64,000 nt of DNA from Limnomonas spitsbergensis. Its lineage: Eukaryota > Chlorophyta > Chlorophyceae > Chlamydomonadales. Within the stretch, counting starts at the first letter, position 1. Every line of letters begins with the position of its first letter. Location of the stretch: contig JAYJMM010000024.1 of NCBI GenBank assembly GCA_037349105.1, positions 1,550,001 through 1,614,000 of the forward strand, in the 5' to 3' direction. Made by a program: the position numbers and the translations under genes. The notes under the pieces were generated by a model. That model had not been told where the DNA came from and did no database searches. It saw only the letters and a program-made list of their open reading frames with translations. Positions 12,258-22,800 of this stretch are shown in pieces.

Positions 12258-13099
12258 AGGCTCTCAAACTGTGCGGCCTCAAAACTGTGGATGCCGAAAA
12301 TGGAAAGTGTCCAAGCGTGTCAAGGATCTGGGCGTCTGCGTTTCTTTTCACAGATTCTGACGGTTTGATACTAAACATGTACGATATACAAAAAATGTAT
12401 TTTTGGAGAGTTCCCTTTTTATCTAGTTATTACCGGTTATGACGAAGGACATGCATGTACAGCATGTACAGCATGAAACACCGGTAAATCGCATCTTCAG
12501 CGCCTGTCCACCTTGAAAGCAGTGTCATACAATGGGTTTGGGATCTCAGAAGGTTAGCCGGACTCAATTTTTGCCCTCTCCGATTTTTTTCTCCGAGCCG
12601 GAGGCGTGTTAATTTTTTGTCCGGTTTTCCGAAAAGTGTGAAAAGTGTGATTGTTTTTTGAAAGGCCCACCAGGTTTTGCCAGGAAAAACATTTAAGGAA
12701 GCGAGTGCTGTGCTGCCTGAGGTCATTGTACCATGTAGGTACATGCATCATACAGTTCTGCCATACACTACACTTATTGAATGGGGCTCCTGCTCCTACT
12801 GCACACAGTTGGTGGAGGGCGCTAGTGGAAATGTGGGTCAATGACATAACACCTCTGGGCCCTGCTGAAAAAGGCTCGGCCGCTTGGGCCCCCAACTGTC
12901 CCGCTGGGAGAAATGAAAATAACTTGAGGTAAGAGGGAAAGAAGGAGAAGAATACAAGGGAGAAGTACCCCCTCCCTGAAAGAAAAAAGTCCGTGGAAAT
13001 GTGGATGGAAGTGAATGAAAGCACTCGAAGCCTTTGAACGTGCATGGCGTTTGCACATGTGGCTCTGGACTCTGGAGCCCTCTTCCCCTAAGACCTCAA

Positions 13100-14290
13100 G
13101 ACAGCAAATCACCTGAAGCCCCACGCGGCCGAGCGACAAGCAGGGTCCAGCAATTATGCACCGTTCTTAACCTGAAGCTGGTGCTTTGGGGCTGATGAAA
13201 CTCTGTCCACAATCATGCTGCCATTGCTCGCCCGCCAGCCCCTTCATGTGGCAGCAAGGGGGGCAGGACGGGGGGGGGGCTTGGCCAAGGAAAAGATGGG
13301 ACAGGGAAGGAGAGCAAGTGGGCTCTCCGATGTCCTGTCTGGTTGGGAGGAAAAAGGAAAGGAAGTAAAAGCTAGAGTAAGGACAGAGAGGAGCACAAAG
13401 GGCGAAGAAAAAGACCCCTCCGTAGAACGCAAAAGGCAGACCGAAGGGTCCCTGCCTCTGAAAGCAAGAGGGAGACAAAACAGGGAAGCAAGCAGGTAGT
13501 GTATCATCTACATGCTCGTCATCAACCCTTGACCAGCAGCGTTGACCGCTGTGCCGTCCTCTGGTGTCAGCCGTGCTGATTGCGCCAAGCCGCAATTTGT
13601 GCGCACACAGGCACACTCCCTCCGAGTCGTGCTGGCGCGGCTCCTGGCTTGAGCACGGCGCCTGTCGTAGTCTGAAAGACTGAAACCAGGCGCGGTAGCT
13701 CGTCGCAGTGGTAGGGTCCCTGGGCCCCCCCCCGCCGTTTGCATCCAGCTGCACCTGCTCGTAGGCTGCGTCAACGAGACCCAACACCTCTGTGATGGGT
13801 AGGCGATGTAGGTCGGCTGCTGCCGCACGCAATATGGGGACGGCTGCCCCTCGATCAAGCTCCTCCAGGTAATGACGTTACACCTCTGGCCATGCTGAAA
13901 TAAAGCTCGGCCATGTCGGCAAACAAAAAGTCAGCTAGGAAGGTCATGAGAGAAGGAACAACAGGAAAGAAAGGATAGAAGTTCACCCACCAAACAACAA
14001 GAACACAAAGGTCTGGCAAACCGTATCCCCTGCCCCTGAAGGGACTTGCCGTCAAAAAATTCGACTACAAGTTGCACAAAACCAGGGCCTCCCACCCCTG
14101 CCTACGGGCTCTCCGTCGTCCTGTCTGGTTTGGAGGAAAAAGGAAATGAAGTAAAGGCTAGAGGAAAAGCAGAGAGGAGCACAAAGGGCAAAGAAGAAAA
14201 TCCCTAAAAAAACGGAAAGGCAGACCAAAGGATCCCTGCCTCTGAAAGCAAGAGAGAGGCCAAAAAGGGAAAGAGCCAGTCCTTAAGGAG
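13100..14290. repeat. Duplicated purine-rich blocks with dispersed element
   Basis: A G/A-rich block at about 13335-13500 recurs at about 14122-14280. Both contain GGAAAAAGGAAA, GAGGAGCACAAAGGGC and CCCTGCCTCTGAAAGCAAGAG in the same order. Copies of the CCTCTGGGCC element lie at about 13115-13160 and 13868-13930. The region looks like remnants of a repeated, possibly transposable, unit. Confidence 0.65.
13520..13858 (-). pseudogene. Exon-like fragment A, unknown family
   Basis: The minus strand reads LEELDRGAAVPILRA, then ADLHRLPITEVLGLVDAAYE, followed by a less regular basic stretch. It is paralogous to the fragment at 14570-14870. The predicted segment is helical and leucine/alanine-rich. 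I do not recognise the family. The left junction runs straight into a copy of the dispersed element, which suggests that a mobile or duplicated unit carried the fragment here. It may be a real exon of an unannotated gene or a relic. Confidence 0.4.
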
Positions 14291-14569
14291 GCATAATAAA
14301 CTAGCCCTTAACAAAGTCTACCACGTCTTCAACAAAATCCAGAGCCTCCCACCCATGTCTGCCCAGGTACAACTGCTGAAAGTCCGTGGCGCCCTTCGGG
14401 GGGCCTGCTCAAGTGCCCAGCCTCTCGCCCTCAGCCTCCCTTTCAAGCTAGGGCACTGAAAGCACACATGCATCTTCCACATGTTGGCCGTGCCCCTCAG
14501 CCCAGCACCGTTGGCAGTAGCATAGGTCACCCTGCTGATCGCTGCGCCGTCCTCTATTATCAGCTGTGC

Positions 14570-14870
14570 TGGCCGCTCTGAGTCGCAGCCTTAAGTTAGT
14601 GCACACACGAGCGCAAGCCCTTTTGCTAGTGTTGTTCCTGGCATGCGCCACGGCGCCTGCTGTAGGCTGAAGCCAGGCGTGGAAGGCGGTCGCAGACCTG
14701 TGTTTCCCCGGGCCCCAGTCGACGACTCGTCTGCGCCCGCTCATAGGCAGCGTCCACAAGCGCTAGCACCTCTGCGACGGGGAGAAGTTGTAGGTCATCT
14801 ACTGCCTGACGCAGTTTGGGGGCGGCTGCTCCCCGCTCCTCCAGCGCACTCAGCAGATCAGAGCATCAGG
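14570..14870 (-). pseudogene. Exon-like fragment B, paralogue of fragment A
   Basis: The minus strand reads LEERGAAAPKLRQAVDDLQL, then LPVAEVLALVDAAYERAQ, aligning with fragment A about 1 kb away. Differences include many conservative changes, so the protein frame seems to have been kept for a time. No start codon, convincing donor or neighbouring exons were found. Confidence 0.4.
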
Positions 14871-15199
14871 TGCCTCCTCCCGTGTCCTGGCTGACTGCAA
14901 GCTGCACGTATAAACTACTTACTTCAAAATTCAGAGGCTGGCACTTCCTTTGTCTTTCTTTGCCAGCCTTTTGTCTGCCCCTTCACTTGATTTCCCATTT
15001 CCCCTCCTTTTTCCCTGTCCCTTGGTGTTTCTTTCGTTCTGTCCTCCCAACCTTTTAATTACGCGCCCACGCGATGGGTTCAATGGTGCAGCTAGGCAGC
15101 ATGATTACAGTGCAATCTGTCCTCTCCCCAATGTCGAGTGTTGTTTCCGGCGTAACGTCAACGGGACGTGTCGTTTGTTGCAATCTTCGGGTAAAAATA

Positions 15200-15280
15200 G
15201 GATGTCAATAACGTTACACCTCTGGGCCCGCTCAAAGCTCGGCCGCGTGGGCGTCCAACTGTTCAGAAGGGATAGGAAAA
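15200..15280 (+). repeat. Dispersed element copy (CCTCTGGGCC family)
   Basis: This contains AACGTTACACCTCTGGGCC followed by AAGCTCGGCCGCGTGGGCG, matching the blocks described at 856-1030 in the opposite orientation. Confidence 0.6.
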
Positions 15281-15589
15281 ATAGGATGTATCCGAGGGAC
15301 ATCGTAATGGGACACTCCAAAATATGCATTCTTGACACAGCCGCACTTAAACTTACAAATACTAAAATATTAAATATGTGCATCATGCACATGGCGCAGC
15401 TGGAGGTCACTGAGAGGAAAACAGTTCTTTCACCTCACACCTCGCTCACACACTTTCACTCATTCGGCCACCCATGAGAGAATTCACTTTTCCCGTGTTC
15501 GACCCAATGAAATAACCATTTGTCACGTCTTCAGCCACCCATGCAAAACAACAACTTGGATAATAAATCAGCGATGCAGCGAGTGATGT

Positions 15590-15845
15590 CCATACAATCA
15601 TTTCAGCTACACATGCCGCTTGTCAGCTACACTGACAGCTCATCAGCAACGCATTCAGCTTAACCGCCATGCGGACAACAGCTTGTCAGCTACAATGGCA
15701 GCCTGTCAGCTACACTGACAGATCATCAGCCGCACTGACAGCCTGTCAGCTACACTGATAGCTAGTCAGCTACAATGTCAGATTGTCAGCTACACTGGCA
15801 GCCTGACAGATACACTAACAGCTGGTCAGCTACACTACACACAGA
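15590..15845 (+). repeat. Degenerate GTCAGCTACACTGACAG tandem array
   Basis: About twelve diverged units of roughly 20 bases, each built on GTCAGCTACACTGACAGC. The CAGCTACA core is shared with the 22-bp satellite of GNAT intron 3, but period and flanks differ. Confidence 0.7.
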
Positions 15846-15959
15846 CTGCACAGCGCTGTCGCCACCAGCCTTCATCCACACCATAGACATCGCAGCCAGT
15901 CGGCCGCCATAGTGAATGGGGGGGGGGCAAATATCGTCTTCTCACACAGAGCCATTGCC

Positions 15960-16860
15960 ATCCACACCTCTTCCTCACCACATCCACACCATACGGTTGC
16001 CATCAGCCCACATCGTAGCCACCAGCCCGCTCCGTAACCACCTGCCTACCTCACCAAGGGATCCCAGCAACCCTTCTTCAGAACCACGATCAGCTCTGCG
16101 TCTGGGCATAGCACCGCACCATCAGCAGCCTACTGCCTACATTGTGGCCACCAGTCCGCTCCGCAACCACCAGCCCACATCGTCTGCAGATTCTGACAGC
16201 AAAAAATCTTCAGAACTGCCGTCACCTATGCAGCTCTGCATCTGCACTGCGCCGTTGCCATCAGCCTACGTCACAACCACCCGCCAGCTCCTTAACCACC
16301 AGTCAGCTCCGTAACCACCTGCCCACCGCTCCATAATCACCGGTCCATAATCTCAGGATGATTCCGGCAACGTGCCCTCAAAACTGCCGTCAGCTTGTTA
16401 GATCTAAGTCTGCACCGCTCCCTCGCCATCAGCCATCATCGTAGCAAACAGCCCGCTCCACAATCACACCTCCAGGGCGTTCCAGCAATACACCTTCGGA
16501 ATCACGCCAGCTCTTCAGCTCTGAATCTGCACCGTCGCAAACCGCCATCAGAACTGTAACAAGCACTCTGCAGTTCTGCACCCTAAACGGTGCACCCCCC
16601 CTCCTCCTGCGTCCGAACCGCACTGTCACCATCAGCAACCCACGCACATCAATACCAGCGGCCCGCTCCATAACCAGCAACCGGCTCCGAAACTAGCGGC
16701 CGGCTTCTTATCCAGCAGCCGGCTCCATAACCAGTAAGCAGCTCCGTAACCAGCAGACGGCTCTGTAACCAGCATTTGGCTCGGACACCAGCGGTTGGCT
16801 CCGTAACCATCAGCCGGCTCCACAACCAGACATCGGCTCCGTAGCCAGCAGCCGGCTCCA
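15960..16860 (+). repeat. Degenerate CCGGCTCCATAACCAGCAG tandem repeats
   Basis: Two related zones (about 15990-16340 and 16655-16860) consist of diverged units of 19-25 bases such as CCAGCCCGCTCCGTAACCAC and GCCGGCTCCATAACCAG. They abut the GNAT stop codon, so the GNAT 3' untranslated region is likely made of this repeat. Confidence 0.7.
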
Positions 16861-19800
16861 TCACCGCACATCTCCAGGAGATCCCATAAATACTTCTTCA
16901 GCGCTGGCGTCAGATGACCAGTCACCTCCCAGATCCACCTCCACTGGATCCGATCTCAGATCTGTTGGATCTAGGAGCGGATCTACGACCTTGTGCATGA
17001 GCAGCCGGATCTGGCCGCCCAGGGCCTTCCGCCACGAAGGGTCTCGCCACGTCTGCTTCAGACCGTACCGGCTGTACAGCTTGACCTGCTTGTACCGGGT
17101 TTCAAGTGTTAGGTGGATATTAGAGAAATACTTAAGATCTGGTTAAGATCTTAAAAAAACAGTGCAACCAATGCTGGGTGATATATATGGTTGCAGTGCA
17201 ATTGCGGTTTTCTTGATGGTGTCATCACTGCGTAAATTGCAGGCCTGATTTCACTGACGGCGTATTTCCCCACCACATCCTTAACCGTAAAGCCTGATTG
17301 TACACGCACCACCCGAGCCCCTAACCCAGGCATTGCACCTTAACCTGCCCACTCACTGCTGCCATTCCCAACCCAGCAAATTACCACCAACACCTAAAAC
17401 CTCCGCGTAGTCAGGGGACCTCGTCTGCTTGCAGGGCTGCTTATAAAATTATATTATATACAATGGCTGGCTCTTTAATTTTGTTACCTATTCTTTTTGT
17501 ATTATATGCTTTAGGTGGTTCCACTTCTTTATTATACCTTATTTGTAATTTTAGTAGTGCCTGCATGGACGGCACCGACCATGCAAACTCACTCCCCAGC
17601 TCATCATCTCTGTTGCCGTAGTTTTAGGGTTAAGGGTTTTTACTGAAGGTTAAAGGGTACAGGATTTCCCCACATATACAAATCTCCCCCCCTACCCCCC
17701 CTATTCATCAATCACCCCTGCCTCATTGTCTTCATACCCCCCCCCCCCCCCTCTCTCCTCCCTCCCCCTCTCCCCTCCCCCCTCCCTCCCCCCTCCCTCG
17801 CACCCTCCCTCGTTCCCTCCCCCCTCCCTCGCCCCCCCCCCCCCCCCTCTCCTCCCCTCCCCCTCCCCTCCCCTCCCCCTCACCTCACCTCCCCCCTCCA
17901 TCCTTCCCCTCCCCTCCCTCCTCCCCCCCCCTGTCTCCCCTTCCCCACTTCCCCTCCCCCATCCAAATTCATCACTCACTGCTGCCTCATTGTCTTTATA
18001 CCCCCCCCCCCCCCTCCTCCTACCTTCCTACCTTCTCCTCCCCCTCCCCCCCACTACCTTCTCCTCCCCCTCCCCTCCCTCCCCTATTCATCACTCACCG
18101 CTGCCTCATTGTCTTCATACACATACAGCACCAGATGCTGCTGACCCCACATCCGCGCTTGCAGCTCAGCAGCCTGGAGGCAGGGAGAGACATTCCAAGT
18201 GACATCATTTTGTTCGTAACAAAATATATATTTTGTTGCACTGAAACGTGACGGGCGCTAGGTCCCACATTCGCGCTTGCAACTCAGCAGGCTGGAGGCA
18301 AGTGAAGGATATCCCACATTATATTATAATTAAAATACAGCATCGGTTTGTTAAATAAAGAAAAGTGTTACGCCACTTTTGCCAGGCCCCACATCCACGC
18401 TTGCAACTCAGCAGCCTGATTGCAGCGATGCACCATGTGCTGTTGGCCCCACATCCGCGCTTGCAACTCAGCAGCCTGATTGCAGCGATGCACCATGTGC
18501 TGTTGGCCCCACATCCGCGCTTGCAACTCAGCAGCCTGATTGCAGCGATGCACCATGTGCTGTTGGCCCCACATCCGCGCTTGCAACTCAGCAGCCTGAT
18601 TGCAGCGATGCACCATGTGCTCTTGGCCCCACATCCACGCTTGCAACTCAGCAGCCTGATTGCAGCGATGCACCATGTGCTGTTGGCCCCACATCCGCGC
18701 TTGCAACTCAGCAGCCTGATTGCAGCGATGCACCATGTGCTGTTGGCCCCACATCCGCACTTGCAACTCAGCAGCCTGATTGCAGCGATGCACCATGTGC
18801 TGTTGGCCCCACATCCGCGCTTGCAACTCAGCAGCCTGATTGCAGCGATGCACCATGTGCTGTTGGCCCCACATCCACGCTTGCAACTCAGCAGCCTGAT
18901 TGCAGCGATGCACCATGTGCTGTTGGCCCCACATCCGCGCTTGCTACTCAGCAGCCTGATTGCAGCGATGCACCATGTGCTGTTGGCCCCACATCAGCGC
19001 TTGCTACTCAGCAGCCTGATTGCAGCGATGCACCATGTGCTGTTGGCCCCACATCCGCACTTGCAACTCAGCAGCCTGATTGCAGCGATGCACCATGTGC
19101 TGTTGGCCCCACATCCGCGCTTGCAACTCAGCAGCCTGATTGCAGCGATGCACCATGTGCTGTTGGCCCCACATCCGCGCTTGCAACTCAGCAGCCTGAT
19201 TGCAGCGATGCACCATGTGCTGTTGGCCCCACATCCACGCTTGCAACTCAGCAGCCTGATTGCAGCGATGCACCATGTGCTGTTGGCCCCACATCCGCGC
19301 TTGCAACTCAGCAGCCTGATTGCAGCGATGCACCATGTGCTGTTGGCCCCACATCCGCGCTTGCAACTCAGCAGCATGATTGCAGCGATGCACCATGTGC
19401 TGTTGGCCCCACATCCGCGCTTGCAACTCAGCAGCCTGATTGCAGCGATGCACCATGTGCTGTTGGCCCACATCCGCGCTTGCAACTCAGCAGCCTGATT
19501 GCAGCGATGCACCATGTGCTGTTGGCCCCACATCAGCGCTTGCTACTCAGCAGCCTGATTGCAGCGATGCACCATGTGCTGTTGGCCCCACATCTGCGCT
19601 TGCAACTCAGCAGCCTGATTGCAGCGATGCACCATGTGCTGTTGGCCCCACATCCGCGCTTGCTACTCAGCAGCCTGATTGCAGCGATGCACCATGTGCT
19701 GTTGGCCCCACATCCGCGCTTGCTACTCAGCAGCCTGATTGCAGCGATGCACCATGTGCTGTTGGCCCCACATCCGCGCTTGCAACTCAGCAGCCTGATT

Positions 19801-22800
19801 GCAGCGATGCACCATGTGCTGTTGGCCCCACATCCGCGCTTGCTACTCAGCAGCCTGATTGCAGCGATGCACCATGTGCTGTTGGCCCCACATCCGCGCT
19901 TGCAACTCAGCAGCCTGATTGCAGCGATGCACCATGTGCTGTTGGCCCCACATCCGCGCTTGCAACTCAGCAGCCTGATTGCAGCGATGCACCATGTGCT
20001 GTTGGCCCCACATCCGCGCTTGCTACTCAGCAGCCTGATTGCAGCGATGCACCATGTGCTGTTGGCCCCACATCCGCGCTTGCAACTCAGCAGCCTGATT
20101 GCAGCGATGCACCATGTGCTGTTGGCCCCACATACGCGCTTGCAACTCAGCAGCCTGATTGCAGCGATGCACCATGTGCTGTTGGCCCCACATCCGCGCT
20201 TGCAACTCAGCAGCCTGATTGCAGCGATGCACCATGTGCTGTTGGCCCCACATCCGCGCTTGCAACTCAGCAGCCTGATTGCAGCGATGCACCATGTGCT
20301 GTTGGCCCCACATCCGCGCTTGCTACTCAGCAGCCTGATTGCAGCGATGCACCATGTGCTGTTGGCCCCACATACGCGCTTGCAACTCAGCAGCCTGATT
20401 GCAGCGATGCACCATGTGCTGTTGGCCCCACATCCGCGCTTGCAACTCAGCAGCCTGATTGCAGCGATGCACCATGTGCTGTTGGCCCCACATCCGCGCT
20501 TGCAACTCAGCAGCCTGATTGCAGCGATGCACCATGTGCTGCTGGGCTCACATCCGCGCTTGCTACTCAGCAGCCTGATTGCAGCGATGCACCATGTGCT
20601 GTTGGCCCCACATCCGCGCTTGCTACTCAGCAGCCTGATTGCAGCGATGCACCAGCTCCAGGCCCCACCCCTTTGCACACCTGGCATCTGACCAGCTCCA
20701 GGCCCCACCCCTTTACGAAACAACTGCAACTTAATCCTTCGGTCCGGGATCAAGACATCAAGGATCAAGACATCAAGGATCAAGACATCAAGGATCAAGA
20801 CATCAAGGATCAAGACATCAAGGATCAAGACATCAAGGATCAAGACATCAAGGATCAAGACATCAAGGATCAAGACATCAAGGATCAAGACATCAAGGAT
20901 CAAGACATCAAGGATCAAGACATCAAGTCATGAGCCATGCTTTTTTTATTCATGATACCGTTTTCCAATTTTTGCCACTTAAACATGAGTGAGGACCCGG
21001 CATGCATTTTTAGGCGGAACCATATGGGGGATGGTCCAGCCAGCAGCCAACGACCCCCCCCCCCCAGCGCTTATTTTATAGTGCTTCAGCTGCAATTCAG
21101 CTACATCACCGCCTGTGGCCCTCGGGGCCTGGTGCAGCAAGCCCTACTGCTTAGGCCTCCAGCGATAGGCCCGTCAAGGTTTGGTCCAAATCAGCAAGAG
21201 AAAGCCCGCCCGGCGGACCCCAAAGGCTCCCACTAAAAGCAACACTGCCCCCCTCCCCTCTCCACCACCCAAACACTCACAGCACACTCCAGATCAGCTT
21301 GCTGCACTTTTTCAGGAGCGTGCATTTGTAGGCATGACTGTCAGCAAGCTGGTCCGACCTAGTCTTTTCTACCCACTTAAGGCCAAAACTGCCCCCCCCC
21401 CCTCTCCACCACCCCGCCACTCACAGCACTCTCCAGATCAGCTTGGTGCACTTGTTCAGGAGCATGCATTTTTAGGCGTCACTATGAGGGGGCCGGTATG
21501 ACCTAGCCTTTCCACGCTTGCTACATACAAGCCACTTGTCGAAGGTGCCCTTCGCCCCCAAGCTGCACAGGCTAACCATTCCACACTAGATATAACATGC
21601 GCGTGTTCATACCTGGAGCAGCCCTGTGGCCAGCCCACACCTCCTCTCGGTCTGAGCAACCGCCATGCTGGCGACGTAGCTGTACGTGCAGTCTCCTGCG
21701 CACACACACACCGCACGCTCCAGGTCAGAGTGCCCCCCAAATGCCCTCTCTGCGAAAAAAACCCACTACAGCCCATAGTGGGGTGCGGGTTTCGGTGATC
21801 CTTCGCTCCGGGTCAAGAGTGATGCATTCTTCCCCGTGCAATTGCGCCGTACTTCAGAAATCACGTCATTCTTTACTGTCCTGTTCGAACAAAAGTAGCT
21901 GAAGTTAGCTACAAATTACGGTGGCTGAAACTCAGCTACGTCATTCAGCCATCATAACGACCAGCAATCGGCACGGGAATCATTAGTTTAGTATCATCCA
22001 TTCAGCAGCCAACACACACATACGCACGTTGCCCCCCCCCCTCCCCTTTTTACCTGCCTATCCGCCTGCCTGTCCCCCTCCCACTCCCTATGCTCAAACG
22101 CTCCTGCCCTCTGCCTCCTAACACCCGTCCCCATACATTAATAACCACCCACCCACCCTCCCTCCCTCCCTCCCTCCCTCCCTTCTACCCCCTGCCCCCT
22201 CTCACCCAGCCCCATATGCCTCATCCTCCTCAGGTCAACCAGAACACCTCCGTCTTGCAGAATAGCTGTATGCCCCCCCCCCCTTCCCCCCATCCTGCCC
22301 CCCCTCCCTCCTTCTCCTAGACTACGACCCTCCCCCCCCAGCCCCCATCCCTCCCTTCTACCCCCCTCACCCCTCTCCTCCTCTCACCCGGCCCCATATG
22401 CCTCGTCTTCCTCAGCTCAACCAGAACACCTCGGCCACCAGAACCCTCTCTCCCCCCCCCTCCTCCTGTCCCCCCCCCCCTCCCTCCCTTTTACCCCCCT
22501 CACCCCTCTCCTCCTCTCACCCGGCCCCATATGCCTCGTCTTCCTCAGCTCAACCAGAACACCTCAGCCACCAGAACCCTCTCTCCCCCCCCCCTCCTCC
22601 TGTCCCCCCCCCCCTCCCTCCCTTTTACCCCCCTCCCCCCTCTCCTCCTCTCACCCGGCCCCATATGCCTCGTCTTCCTCAGCTCAACCAGAACACCTCG
22701 GCCACCAGAACCCTCTCTCCCCCCCCCTCCTCCTGTCCCCCCCCCCCTCCCTCCCTTTTACCCCCCTCCCCCCTCTCCTCCTCTCACCCGGCCCCATATG

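Larger units (their letters stand above)
12258..16860. other. Tail-to-tail intergenic region, AP2 gene to GNAT gene
   Basis: No complete gene is supported here. The region holds several dispersed-element copies, two related exon-like fragments on the minus strand, and two degenerate tandem arrays. It contains the 3' untranslated regions of both flanking genes. I see no clear TGTAA signal close behind the AP2 stop. Confidence 0.6.

Noticed and set aside
18379..20933. Very long plus-strand ORFs (up to 770 codons) of a 20-residue repeat
   Set aside because: They result from a 60-base satellite whose length is a multiple of three. The biologically sensible reading is the minus strand, where the unit matches GNAT exon 7. 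Frames on both strands are open for the same trivial reason.
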